Below, piece by piece: positions 43,930 through 52,498 of a stretch of DNA of 64,000 nucleotides. Position 1 is the stretch's first letter. Each line of letters starts with the position of its first letter. The notes under the pieces were generated by a model. It was given only the letters and a program-made list of their open reading frames with translations, was not told the origin of the DNA and ran no database searches. The translations under genes were made by a program, and so were the position numbers. Location of the stretch: positions 3,670,395 to 3,734,394 of the forward strand of contig NZ_KQ236688.1 in NCBI RefSeq assembly GCF_001183545.1, written 5' to 3'. This stretch comes from Cellvibrio sp. pealriver (GTDB taxonomy: Bacteria; Pseudomonadota; Gammaproteobacteria; Pseudomonadales; Cellvibrionaceae).

Positions 43930-46279
43930 CAGCAGCGCTGTGATTTTTCTGTTGTTTATTGTTGCCTGTTTACAATGGCTCCCACTTCCTTCCAGTCTCA
44001 CCCACGCAGCATATGCGCGTATGTTGCTCGCACGCGATGGCAGTTTATTAGGTGCCAGCATTGCGCAAGACCAGCAATGGCGGTTTGCGCCCGCGGAATA
44101 TTTGCCCGAAAAATATAAAAAATCGCTGCTGTTATTTGAAGACCAATATTTTTATTCTCACCCTGGCATTAACCCGCTATCTATCATGCGCGCAGCAGGT
44201 GGTAATTTTTCTGCAGGCAAAGTCACCAGTGGTGGGAGCACTTTGACCATGCAGTTGGCACGCTTGCTGCGTCAGGGTGATGCTCAACAGCAGAATAAAA
44301 AAATGCCTGCAAGGAATGTTGCCAGCAAACTAGTTGAGGCTTTTATTGCATTGCAATTAGAGTGGCGTTTTAACAAAGATGAATTGCTCATCCACTATGC
44401 CAGCCATGCGCCTTTCGGTGGCAATATTGTCGGCTTGCGTGCGGCAGCTTGGCGTTATTTCGGCAGGGCACCGGAAAATTTATCCTGGGCAGAGTCTGCG
44501 TTATTGGCGGTATTGCCCAACAGCCCCGCGCTGATTCATCCCGGTCGCCAGCGCGATCTATTGCAACAAAAACGCGACCGTTTATTAAAACGGATGCACG
44601 CAAAACAGTATTTTTCTGATCTGGATTTGCAGTTGGCTTTATTGGAGCCCTTGCCGGAACGTCCGCAGCAGTTACCGCAACTTGCACCCCATTTATTGGC
44701 AACACTGAAAAAACAATATCCGGATGAATGGATATTGCACTCCAGTATTGATCCATTTATCCAGCGCACTGTGCAACAAATAACATCGCGACACAGCGCC
44801 CGCCTTGCAAATGAAGGCGTTAATAATATTGCCTTGGTGTTGATCGATCATGAGCGCATGGAAACACTGGCGTACATTGGCAATGAATCCTGGCAGCAAC
44901 AAGAGCGCTATGCGCCGCGTGTGGATATTGTGCAGCGCCCCCGCTCAACAGGTAGCATTTTAAAACCGTTGCTCTATGGCTTGATGCTACAAGAAGGTCA
45001 ATTAACACCGACACGTTTGGTGCCGGATATTCCCACCCAATTTGGTGGCTACAGCCCTAAAAATTATGACCGGAGTTTTCGCGGTGCTGTGCCCGCACAA
45101 TTTGCACTGGCGCATTCATTAAACGTGCCTGCTGTGCGCATGTTGCGCGATTACGGTATTGGAAAATTCCAGCAAAAATTACAAGCAATGGGAATGAGCA
45201 CATTGTTTCGCCCCGCTGATGATTATGGTCTGACATTAATTTTAGGCGGCGCAGAAGGAACCTTATGGGAGCTCACGGGGATTTATGCTCGCCTTGCCGC
45301 CAGCGCGCGTGATGGCGATATAAAACAGCACGCACCTTTGTTGTTGCTTAACCAAAAAACAAACCCAATAAAATCAGCGCCAATAAAACCGGTGCTCACG
45401 CAGGGCGCTGCCTGGTTGACGTTACAAGCGCTGATTGATGTAGCGCGCCCAGGCAATGACAATTATTGGCGCGATTTTTCCGGCAGCCAAACCATCGCCT
45501 GGAAAACCGGCACCAGTTATGGCCTGCGCGATGCATGGGCGATTGGCAGTAATGGCCGTTACACCTTAGGCGTATGGGTGGGTAATGCCGATGGTGAGGC
45601 GGCGAGTTTTATCAGCGGCCAAAGCAGTGCTGCACCTATATTATTTGATGTGTTTGATGCGCTCCCCACTATTAATTGGTTTGCCAAACCTGCACATGCT
45701 TTAAAAACTATTTCGGTATGTAGCGACGATGGTTATCTGGCTGGTGGCCAGTGCGCTGCGGTTGATAGCGAAATTCCCCGCACCAGCCATTTTGATCAGG
45801 TCACGCCATTTCATCGCCGCATTCATTTGGATGGCGATGAGCAATTTCGCGTGCACGGTCGCTGCGAAACCGTAAGCAATATGAAAGCGCGCGATTGGTT
45901 TGTATTGCCGCCGGTGCAGGAATTTTATTGGCGTCAGTATCACAGCGAATACACATCGCTGCCGCCCTGGCGCAGTGATTGTGTGAACAACCTGTTGCAG
46001 ACCGATGAAGACCAGCCCATCGAGTTTGTTTACCCTAATGAAGAAAGCCGCATTTATATTCCGATGGATTTGGACGGAAAGCGCAGCCGGATTATTTTAA
46101 AAGCCATCCATCGCAACCCGGCCGCGCAACTCTATTGGCATTTGAATGATGAATTTCTCGGTGCAACAAAAGTCTTTCATGAACGCGAAGTTGCATTGGA
46201 GCCGGGCATCCACACCTTGCTGGTGATTGATAAGCAAGGCTATCGGCTGGAGCGTCGGTTCCGCGTGATCAGTCAATAA
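43880..46279 (+). CDS. pbpC: Penicillin-binding protein 1C
   Basis: 799 residues from ATG 43880; a TTG at 43868 is an alternative. A short cytoplasmic stretch and one membrane helix (SSAVIFLLFIVACLQWLPLP) are followed by the glycosyltransferase domain with FEDQYFYSHPG (catalytic Glu) and GGSTLTMQLARLL. The transpeptidase has SILKP (SxxK with the nucleophile Ser), a SLN motif in HSLNVPAVR and AWKTGTSYG (KTG). The C-terminal 90 residues form the BiPBP_C domain. PBP1C is a class A-like peptidoglycan enzyme with limited transpeptidation. No alpha-2-macroglobulin gene, its frequent partner, is nearby. Confidence 0.93.
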   Translation: MNGWRWILAKGHRHPFISSAVIFLLFIVACLQWLPLPSSLTHAAYARMLLARDGSLLGASIAQDQQWRFAPAEYLPEKYKKSLLLFEDQYFYSHPGINPLSIMRAAGGNFSAGKVTSGGSTLTMQLARLLRQGDAQQQNKKMPARNVASKLVEAFIALQLEWRFNKDELLIHYASHAPFGGNIVGLRAAAWRYFGRAPENLSWAESALLAVLPNSPALIHPGRQRDLLQQKRDRLLKRMHAKQYFSDLDLQLALLEPLPERPQQLPQLAPHLLATLKKQYPDEWILHSSIDPFIQRTVQQITSRHSARLANEGVNNIALVLIDHERMETLAYIGNESWQQQERYAPRVDIVQRPRSTGSILKPLLYGLMLQEGQLTPTRLVPDIPTQFGGYSPKNYDRSFRGAVPAQFALAHSLNVPAVRMLRDYGIGKFQQKLQAMGMSTLFRPADDYGLTLILGGAEGTLWELTGIYARLAASARDGDIKQHAPLLLLNQKTNPIKSAPIKPVLTQGAAWLTLQALIDVARPGNDNYWRDFSGSQTIAWKTGTSYGLRDAWAIGSNGRYTLGVWVGNADGEAASFISGQSSAAPILFDVFDALPTINWFAKPAHALKTISVCSDDGYLAGGQCAAVDSEIPRTSHFDQVTPFHRRIHLDGDEQFRVHGRCETVSNMKARDWFVLPPVQEFYWRQYHSEYTSLPPWRSDCVNNLLQTDEDQPIEFVYPNEESRIYIPMDLDGKRSRIILKAIHRNPAAQLYWHLNDEFLGATKVFHEREVALEPGIHTLLVIDKQGYRLERRFRVISQ

Positions 46280-46400
46280 ATCGGCGTGGCTTTTTGCAGC
46301 TGCTAGCAGGCATACATCGGTAATCTTTTTCCTTACGTATCAATACAAATGCGCTAAACATCATTAGCGCAACTAACGGGTATTGATGTGGAGCACGCGG

Positions 46401-47090
46401 ATGAGTCGCTATTTAATTGTGGGTGGTACACGGGGAATTGGTAACGCACTTGCCAAGCAATTGTTGGCACAGGGGCATGACGTTTTTATTTGGGCGCGCC
46501 ATGCGGCGGATGTGAGCGGCGCGCAGGTGTTTATCAATAACCCGGCGGAGTCTGCGCCCGACCTGACTGGCTTGCCAGACACTTTGGATGGCGTAGCCTA
46601 TTGCCCCGGTAGCATTAATCTCAAACCTTTTGCACGGCTATCGGCAGACGATTTTGTTGCGGACTTTGCGCAAAATGTGTTGGGTGCTGTGCGCAGCTTG
46701 CAAGCAGTCTTGCCGCTGTTAAAAAAATCCCCGCAGGCGAGTGTAGTGTTGTTCAGCAGTGTTGCTGCATCGGTTGGTATGCCATTTCATGCGAGCATCG
46801 CCAGTAGCAAAGCGGCGGTCGAAGGTTTGGTTAAAAGCCTTGCGGCAGAATGGGCTCCTGCGATCCGTGTTAATGCATTGGCTCCGTCCTTAACGCAGAC
46901 ATCGCTTGCAGAAAAATTAATAAACACCAGTGAAAAAATTGATGCCGCTGCCAAGCGTCATCCACTGCAAGCGATTGGCAAAGCAGAGGATGTTGCCGCA
47001 ATGGCAGCGTTTTTGTTATCGCCCAGCGCGGCGTTCATCACCGGGCAAGTTATTGCGCTTGATGGAGGAATCTCCAGTATCAAAAATTAA
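46401..47090 (+). CDS. Atypical short-chain dehydrogenase/reductase
   Basis: 229 residues from ATG 46401 with GGAG 7 bases before it; upstream starts at 46383 and 46386 are less likely. YLIVGGTRGIGNAL is the Rossmann NAD(P) motif (TGxxxGxG-like) and VLFSSVAA holds the catalytic Ser. The expected Y-x3-K is I-A-S-S-K, so the catalytic Tyr is replaced by Ile while Lys is kept. The C-terminal AFITGQVIALDGG is normal. Similar Tyr-less SDRs occur in other gammaproteobacteria as far as I recall, so this may be a family trait, with altered or no redox activity. It overlaps the convergent DUF418 gene by 4 bases. Confidence 0.8.
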   Translation: MSRYLIVGGTRGIGNALAKQLLAQGHDVFIWARHAADVSGAQVFINNPAESAPDLTGLPDTLDGVAYCPGSINLKPFARLSADDFVADFAQNVLGAVRSLQAVLPLLKKSPQASVVLFSSVAASVGMPFHASIASSKAAVEGLVKSLAAEWAPAIRVNALAPSLTQTSLAEKLINTSEKIDAAAKRHPLQAIGKAEDVAAMAAFLLSPSAAFITGQVIALDGGISSIKN

Positions 47091-48322
47091 TTTGATGGCG
47101 ATGCATGATTGCGCGCTGGTTTTTTGAAGGGCACATTGGTGGTCATGTAAGTTGCACTGCGCCATAACCATTCAACCGGGCCGTAATAAAAACGTTTTGT
47201 CCACCAGTGCGCAATCACAATTAATAGTCCATAAAAAGCGATACCGATTAATAAGCTATTGGTTTGCCCCAAGGTGAGGTAGCCACCGTATCCCGCCGGA
47301 TAGAATAATGGCACACCAAGCACAGACTGAATTAAATAAATACTCAGGCTTATGCGCCCACAAGGCGCAAGCAGGTTTAACACTTTTCCGCTAGGTCGCC
47401 ACAGATAACACTGCATAAACAGCAACAAAATCGCGGCCATTACCGCCGTGCTCAGGTAAGAGCCAATAATTTGTTCCAGGTACATTTTGGCCATGCCTTT
47501 TTCCTGAAAGAGAGTGGCTGGCAACTGTTTGAGATATTCATCGGCAAAATAAAATACAGCGGTTGCGGTCACTGCTACCCACAATGCAATCATGCGTGCT
47601 TTGGCAAAGAGCTCAATCCGGGTGAAAAAACCAATGCGCCCCAATACCAGCCCCACAATAAACAACCCCACTAATTGGATACCGCGCCCGGATTCCACAA
47701 AAAATAACCATTTGGCGGTAAGGCCGTCCCAGCTATTTATCGCAGCCAGTTCGCCGAAATTGGCTTTGGTGAGTGCGCTATACACTTCGGGGAAAACTGC
47801 CCAGTGTGAAGGGGCATCGTTAGCGCCGGGGAAATTATTCAACGCAGCATAAAACTGATAATAAAAAGGTAATTGCAACAAACACAGCATCGCCGCGGCG
47901 ACCAACCAGCGGTTACTGACTTTTTGCACAAACAATAAACTCAATCCAATAATACCCAGCACCGATAAAATATCGCCAAGATATAGCAGCGTGTGTATAT
48001 AACCGATTATCAATAAAACCACTAATCGCCACGCAAATCGGTAGCTAAAATTCACACCTTTTTTGGCTTGGTTATCCATGATGATGAAAAAACTCAAGCC
48101 AAACATCAAAGCGAAAATCGCATAGGCCTTACCGGCAAATAAAAAGAACACAATATTGTGCAACGTGGTCGGGTCTTGATTGATCCAATAAAGCTCAAAA
48201 TATTCCATAAAATGCACCAGGCAAATGCCCATCAGTGCAAAGCCGCGTATCGCATCAACCAGTTCAATACGATGGGGTTTGTGAACAAGCGGTGGCAGTG
48301 GGTGCGCGGTAGTATTCTGCAT
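47087..48322 (-). CDS. DUF418 (YeiB-like) membrane protein
   Basis: 411 residues from ATG 48322 (MQNTTAHPL) with GGAA upstream; the frame extends to 48367. RIELVDAIRGFALMGICLVHF is the conserved opening of YeiB/DUF418 proteins, which share ancestry with acyltransferase-3 and heparan-alpha-glucosaminide acetyltransferase folds. About ten membrane helices follow, ending with the typical region GPVEWLWRSATY. The substrate is unknown. Convergent with the SDR gene. Confidence 0.85.
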   Translation of the reverse strand: MQNTTAHPLPPLVHKPHRIELVDAIRGFALMGICLVHFMEYFELYWINQDPTTLHNIVFFLFAGKAYAIFALMFGLSFFIIMDNQAKKGVNFSYRFAWRLVVLLIIGYIHTLLYLGDILSVLGIIGLSLLFVQKVSNRWLVAAAMLCLLQLPFYYQFYAALNNFPGANDAPSHWAVFPEVYSALTKANFGELAAINSWDGLTAKWLFFVESGRGIQLVGLFIVGLVLGRIGFFTRIELFAKARMIALWVAVTATAVFYFADEYLKQLPATLFQEKGMAKMYLEQIIGSYLSTAVMAAILLLFMQCYLWRPSGKVLNLLAPCGRISLSIYLIQSVLGVPLFYPAGYGGYLTLGQTNSLLIGIAFYGLLIVIAHWWTKRFYYGPVEWLWRSATYMTTNVPFKKPARNHASPSN

Positions 48323-48619
48323 AGGAGAGTTCCAGAGAAAATGTATATTATTGTTTGACCTGCTCAAAGCCGCATTCGCGGAGGCATTTTTCTTATTCCC
48401 TTTATTCTAGCGGTCTTTATTAAAATGCCATTTTAAGAATGGTTAAGTCGTTCGAGTAAGCGCGCAAACCCTCTGCCACTTTTGCACTGTTGTTAGAGCC
48501 GCGCACCGCTTTCGGCAATTACCTAAAGTGAACCCTTCCTATCGTTAGGGAATGCATCGTATTAGCTGTTTTAGCCCTTACCACTTTTTAACAATCGCAA
48601 TTGCTAAATCAGCTCTATA

Positions 48620-50026
48620 ATGGCTACCAATTTCCCGCCGGAGTTTTCTGTGGTCGCCTCGCCTGAATTAATTTCAATCCATGATAAACGCGCATTCTGG
48701 CGCGGGGTCATTTTGCTTTCTTTGCCGGTTGCAGCGCAGATGCTATTGCAATCGCTATTGGGCATGGCCGATGTGATTATGGTGGGCCACTTGGGTGCCG
48801 ATGCCATTGCCGCCGTCGGCCTTGCTGCAAAAATCCACTTTTTGTTATTGGTATTAATGAGCGGCCTCGCGACCGGTTGCAGCATTCTGATTGCGCAATA
48901 CACCGGCGCAAAAGATTTTGTCAGTTGCCAGAGAACCCTGGCGGTGACTTTATTGGTGGGTACGCTGGTGATGGTTCCCTTTGTGCTCGCGTTTGGCTTT
49001 GGCTCAAACACATGGGTGGGCTGGATTAACCCCGATCCGCAAGTCGTATCGCTTGCAGCGCAATATCTCATTATCACCGCACCGGCATTATTGCTTACCC
49101 AATGGATTGTGATTTACGAGGCATCGCTCCGCGCACTGGGCAGCACCACTATGCCTTTGGTTGCCGGTGTATTTGCCGCGGTGCTGAATATTATTGGCAA
49201 CTACGCATTGATCGGCGGCAACTGGGGCTTTCCTGCTTTGGGTGTTGCCGGTGCAGCCTGGGCGACCTTGGGCTCGCGTGTGTTGCAGTTGGCAATTGTC
49301 GCGGGTTGGATCTATGCAAAAAAACACGGCTTTGCGTTAAGCCTTGCGCAAATGCGCATGGGGTTGGATAAAACCCAAATCCATCGCTACCTCGCGTTCT
49401 CGTTACCGCTGGTGGCCAATTATGCGATATGGGCGGTGGGCAATTCCACTTATCATTTGGTAACGGGTTATGCAGGCACAGAAGCGCTCGCGGTGATGGG
49501 TGTGATTGTTCCGATCGAGAGCGCATTTTTTGCATTATTTGTCGGGCTCGCCAATGCCTCGGCGGTATTGATTGGCCGTGAACTGGGCGCAGGTAATAAC
49601 GATACTGCGTGGTATCTGCACCGGTTTTTTGATCGCATCACATTTATACTGCTGATTATTTTTTGCAGTGCACTCTGGTTTGCGCGCCCGTTAATGTTGA
49701 ATATTTTTGACCAGTTGGATGCAACATCCACCGAGTTGTTATTCAACACCCTCGGCGTGTTTTGTTTGTTGGTGTGGGTAAAAATCATCAACATGATGCG
49801 CATCATCGGTGTGTTGCGCGCGGGCGGCGATAACCGTTTTACCTTGATTACCGATACCATCGTCATGTGGGTATTTGGCTTGCCAATTTATATTGCGGTG
49901 GTTTTTCTCACCAAAATTTCGTTTGTCTACATTTATGCGCTTATGTTTCTGGAAGACGGTTTGAAGTTTATTCCAGTCATTAAACGAGTGATCAGCCGTA
50001 AATGGATGAATAACTTAACCCAATAG
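48620..50026 (+). CDS. MATE family efflux transporter
   Basis: 468 residues with twelve membrane helices in two similar halves. LSLPVAAQMLLQSLLGMADVIMVG and VGLAAKIHFLLLVLMSGLATG (first half) and LPLVANYAIWAVGNSTYH (second half) match the NorM/MATE pattern. Such proteins export cationic drugs or metabolites against sodium or protons. No strong ribosome binding site was seen before 48620, so the start is less certain. It is followed 29 bases later by a small gene of unknown function. Confidence 0.88.
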   Translation: MATNFPPEFSVVASPELISIHDKRAFWRGVILLSLPVAAQMLLQSLLGMADVIMVGHLGADAIAAVGLAAKIHFLLLVLMSGLATGCSILIAQYTGAKDFVSCQRTLAVTLLVGTLVMVPFVLAFGFGSNTWVGWINPDPQVVSLAAQYLIITAPALLLTQWIVIYEASLRALGSTTMPLVAGVFAAVLNIIGNYALIGGNWGFPALGVAGAAWATLGSRVLQLAIVAGWIYAKKHGFALSLAQMRMGLDKTQIHRYLAFSLPLVANYAIWAVGNSTYHLVTGYAGTEALAVMGVIVPIESAFFALFVGLANASAVLIGRELGAGNNDTAWYLHRFFDRITFILLIIFCSALWFARPLMLNIFDQLDATSTELLFNTLGVFCLLVWVKIINMMRIIGVLRAGGDNRFTLITDTIVMWVFGLPIYIAVVFLTKISFVYIYALMFLEDGLKFIPVIKRVISRKWMNNLTQ

Positions 50027-50055
50027 TCAGCAAAACTCATTAACCGGAAATCACA

Positions 50056-50445
50056 GTGCATAAATTTACTTTAATGGATTCGCATATTTTGCTCGGCATT
50101 TTCTATGCCGACAAAGGTGCTGATATTGTATGCACAGAGTTGATCGCAAGTTGCGCTGCAATAAACCCTGAAATTCCCTCGCTGGAAGCATTTGCAGCGG
50201 CGTTTAACAAACTGTTATATACAAGTATTATCCATCTGGATGGCGATAAAATTTATTTTACCGATTTTGGCCGCGAGCTTATTCATCAAGCCAACACTAA
50301 CGCTGGAATCCACCCAAATGAACCAGTACAACTTGTGCTAAAAGTGTTGTCCGGTTTTAAATTAAAAAGTATGTGCAACAGAAATGTGTGGTCGCAAGAG
50401 CAGTATCAGCAGGCGGTGAATGCACAGCGAAGCAATGCCAACTGA
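50056..50445 (+). CDS. Hypothetical protein, possibly winged-helix-like
   Basis: 129 residues from a GTG at 50056. Not recognised. The sequence is mixed alpha/beta with FAAAFNKLLYTSIIHLDGDKIYFTD split as a helix then a short hairpin, a pattern that winged-helix domains can show, but no family motif can be named. It has a short gap to the MATE gene before it and to the GNAT gene after it, on the same strand. Confidence 0.6.
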   Translation: MHKFTLMDSHILLGIFYADKGADIVCTELIASCAAINPEIPSLEAFAAAFNKLLYTSIIHLDGDKIYFTDFGRELIHQANTNAGIHPNEPVQLVLKVLSGFKLKSMCNRNVWSQEQYQQAVNAQRSNAN

Positions 50446-50493
50446 AAAAACCAAAGTGAAAAACTCACCTAAAATGCAATAAAGGAATTAGCT

Positions 50494-50952
50494 ATGCTCA
50501 TTAAAATCGATGACCTGCGCGGCCCCGAAGTAGCGCAAATACTCACCGAACACCTGGACGATATGTACGCCGTATCGCCCCCCGAAAGTGTGCACGCATT
50601 GGACTTGGAAAAACTGCGCCAACCGGAAATCACTTTCTGGTCAGTATGGGACGGCAACCAGCTTGCCGGTTGCGGTGCAATAAAAGAATTAGATGCAACT
50701 CACGCCGAAATTAAATCCATGCGCACCGCCAATGCCTATCGCGGCAAAGGTGTAGCGGTAAAACTGATGGAACATATTTTAAGTGTCGCCGCCGAGCGAA
50801 AATACCATCGCCTGAGTTTGGAAACCGGCCCACAAGAATTTTTCCTCCCTGCACGCAAACTTTATGAGCGTTTCGGCTTTGAATACTGCGGCCCATTCGG
50901 CGATTATCAAGAAGACCCTTACAGTGCGTTTATGACGAAAGTGCTTGTTTGA
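50494..50952 (+). CDS. GNAT family N-acetyltransferase
   Basis: 152 residues. IKSMRTANAYRGKGVAVKLME contains the acetyl-CoA pyrophosphate loop (R-G-K-G-V-A), followed by the typical helix, and LSLETGPQEFFLPARKLYERFGF is the beta5-alpha4 end of the GNAT fold. The layout resembles YafP/PhnO-like small GNATs acting on free amines or protein N-termini. It has AAGGAA before the ATG. Immediately after the stop lies the first copy of a terminator-like repeat. Confidence 0.88.
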   Translation: MLIKIDDLRGPEVAQILTEHLDDMYAVSPPESVHALDLEKLRQPEITFWSVWDGNQLAGCGAIKELDATHAEIKSMRTANAYRGKGVAVKLMEHILSVAAERKYHRLSLETGPQEFFLPARKLYERFGFEYCGPFGDYQEDPYSAFMTKVLV

Positions 50953-50980
50953 TGAATTAAAAACGCCGTGCGAGAAAATT
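50942..50980 (+). repeat. Left copy of a terminator-like direct repeat
   Basis: It shares TGCTTG and then GCCGTGCGAGAAA (50965-50977) with the right copy at 51361-51398, with the same A-rich spacer. The second arm of the hairpin present in the right copy is missing here. Confidence 0.55.
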
Positions 50981-51022
50981 AATAATGCGATTGCCATGGC
51001 TAAGGCCATGAAGGAATAATTC

Positions 51023-51316
51023 ATGAAGCCTACATTTACCCTGTTTGATGCAGCCGACTATTTAGAAGATGAAGAAACTATTGCGGCTTATTTAAATGCT
51101 GCAATTGAAAGTGGTGATACCGAACTTTTACTTGTGGCGCTTAAAGACGTTGCCAATGCTCGCAGCATGACTCAATTAGCCAAAGATTCTGGTTTAGCCC
51201 GTGCGAGCTTATATAAGGCGCTTACTCCCGGTGCAAAACCACAATTTGAAACTGTCATGAAAGTAGCTGGGGCATTAGGTTTAAAGTTGGAGTTTCATCC
51301 CGTCACGCAGCATTAA
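51023..51316 (+). CDS. HI1420-type addiction module antidote protein (orphan)
   Basis: 97 residues. FDAADYLEDEETIAAYLNAA is the N-terminal toxin-binding part, and MTQLAKDSGLARASLYKAL a helix-turn-helix, followed by FETVMKVAGALGLKLEF, the standard end of this antitoxin family. The partner, a RelE/HigB-like toxin (HI1419 type), normally lies directly upstream; the 70 bases before this gene are too short for it. It is therefore an orphan antitoxin or a remnant. An imperfect direct repeat flanks the gene on both sides. Confidence 0.85.
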   Translation: MKPTFTLFDAADYLEDEETIAAYLNAAIESGDTELLLVALKDVANARSMTQLAKDSGLARASLYKALTPGAKPQFETVMKVAGALGLKLEFHPVTQH

Positions 51317-51360
51317 TCCAGTAGAAAATTGCAATTACCCTTCATAAGTTTTTAGAAAAA

Positions 51361-51398
51361 TGCTTGATAGAAAAATAAAAAATGCCGTGCGAGAAATT
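51361..51398 (+). repeat. Right copy of the terminator-like direct repeat
   Basis: Matches the copy at 50942-50980 in TGCTTG, the A-rich spacer and the 13-base GCCGTGCGAGAAA (51384-51396). Here the element continues into a complete terminator hairpin. Confidence 0.55.
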
Positions 51399-51412
51399 GC
51401 ACGGCATTTTTT
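51377..51412 (+). terminator. Intrinsic terminator after the antitoxin gene
   Basis: AAAAAATGCCGTGC and GCACGGCATTTTTT form a 14-bp stem with a GAGAAATT loop and a T-run. It lies 60 bases after the stop and may also end the minus-strand gene at 51476. Confidence 0.9.
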
Positions 51413-51475
51413 ATTTGAATTTCTAGCTAGAAGCCGAAGCTGATGTTTGTTGTGGTGTGGGCGCGAATGTCAAAA

Positions 51476-51907
51476 CTACTCACTTGTTTTGTCGAGAATT
51501 GTAGTTTCGGTGATGTACATATAATTCAGTAAATTTAAACTGGTTTCGTTTATGTTTTCATTTTTTAAAAATACATCATTAGCTGATTTTATTCTTCCAT
51601 ATGAATCAGAGAAGAGTATTATTGTGTCTCTATCATCATTGGAGTAGGCATCTCTATTTTTTTGATGAATAAGCAGGACACAATTAAAAATTTCTTTATC
51701 AAAATTATGTAGTTTTCCGTTTTCATTATAAATAAATTCTTTAATGTCATCGCCGTTTAAGTCATCCAGTTTTTCTTTGATATTGTAAATGGAGCTTTTG
51801 TATTCGGTTAGTGTGTTGGCGCAAGGTAATTTTCCATAGTGCACTGTTTCATAGGGTGAGCACCCTAAAGACCCAATGATTGCAATTAATAAATAACATT
51901 TATTCAT
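51476..51907 (-). CDS. Small secreted or lipoprotein-like hypothetical protein
   Basis: 143 residues, not recognised. The N-terminus MNKCYLLIAIIGSLGCSPY looks like a signal peptide with an imperfect lipobox (SLGC), so it may be a lipoprotein. The rest is Asn-, Asp- and Ile-rich with no motif. Codon use is strongly A+T-rich compared with neighbours, suggesting recent acquisition. It is monocistronic and convergent with the antitoxin gene. Confidence 0.6.
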   Translation of the reverse strand: MNKCYLLIAIIGSLGCSPYETVHYGKLPCANTLTEYKSSIYNIKEKLDDLNGDDIKEFIYNENGKLHNFDKEIFNCVLLIHQKNRDAYSNDDRDTIILFSDSYGRIKSANDVFLKNENINETSLNLLNYMYITETTILDKTSE

Positions 51908-52039
51908 ATTTTCACCAATTAAATTTGGTAATGAAATTTTTCTTAATTTTGAATTTTCAGATAATTTTACTTTTTGTCAATTACAAAGTTTGGTAGCGTT
52001 ACATACTTTCTGTTGCTTTATTTCATTCAATAGCATGCA

Positions 52040-52459
52040 TTACCCCTCTTTAATCTCAACCCACTTTTTATTCGCAGAAGACATAATCGCTAAATAGCGT
52101 TTTTCAAAATCGGACTGGTCTATTTGGGCGTTGCGGGTGGTGAGTAATTGCAGTTCGGTGTGTAGGTCCATTAATTGGTTGCGGATATTGATTTCATGAA
52201 TCCATAATTTTTCGGGGGAGCGCAGTACTATATAGCTGGTCACCATCGGCAAGATTATGGCGAAAAACGTAGCGATGTTTTTGCTGGGAATGTTTAGTAG
52301 GAAAAAATCGAAGGCGGTGGCTATGGCGATCAAAACAGAAATAAATGATGAGGCTGCCCACAAGCTGCGGTGCAAGTATTTGTGTCGCGCGGCTTGCGTG
52401 CTGTGGCTGTGGGCGGCCTGTTTAATTGTGCTGAGTAGAATGTTGTTATTGTTTTGCAT
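52040..52459 (-). CDS. Two-helix membrane protein, SLATT/DUF4231-like
   Basis: 139 residues. Two membrane segments (SLWAASSFISVLIAIATAF and IATFFAIILPMVTSYIVL) follow a His- and Ser-rich cytoplasmic helix. A long C-terminal helix comes next, with EKLWIHEINIRNQLMDLHTEL. This layout, with a Trp and charged residues right after the second segment, resembles SLATT/DUF4231 proteins, some of which are pore-forming effectors in defence systems. No sensor or nucleotidyltransferase partner is adjacent, so the resemblance is only structural. It ends the unit started by the GH11 gene, 39 bases downstream. Confidence 0.55.
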   Translation of the reverse strand: MQNNNNILLSTIKQAAHSHSTQAARHKYLHRSLWAASSFISVLIAIATAFDFFLLNIPSKNIATFFAIILPMVTSYIVLRSPEKLWIHEINIRNQLMDLHTELQLLTTRNAQIDQSDFEKRYLAIMSSANKKWVEIKEG

Positions 52460-52498
52460 AGCAATCCCTCGCGTTGTGGGGTTTGTTTTTTCTGGCGT

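Noticed and set aside
48551..48562. AATGCATCGTAT shared with 57347-57358, both upstream of genes
   Set aside because: Only two copies, 12 bases, at different distances from the starts; probably chance.
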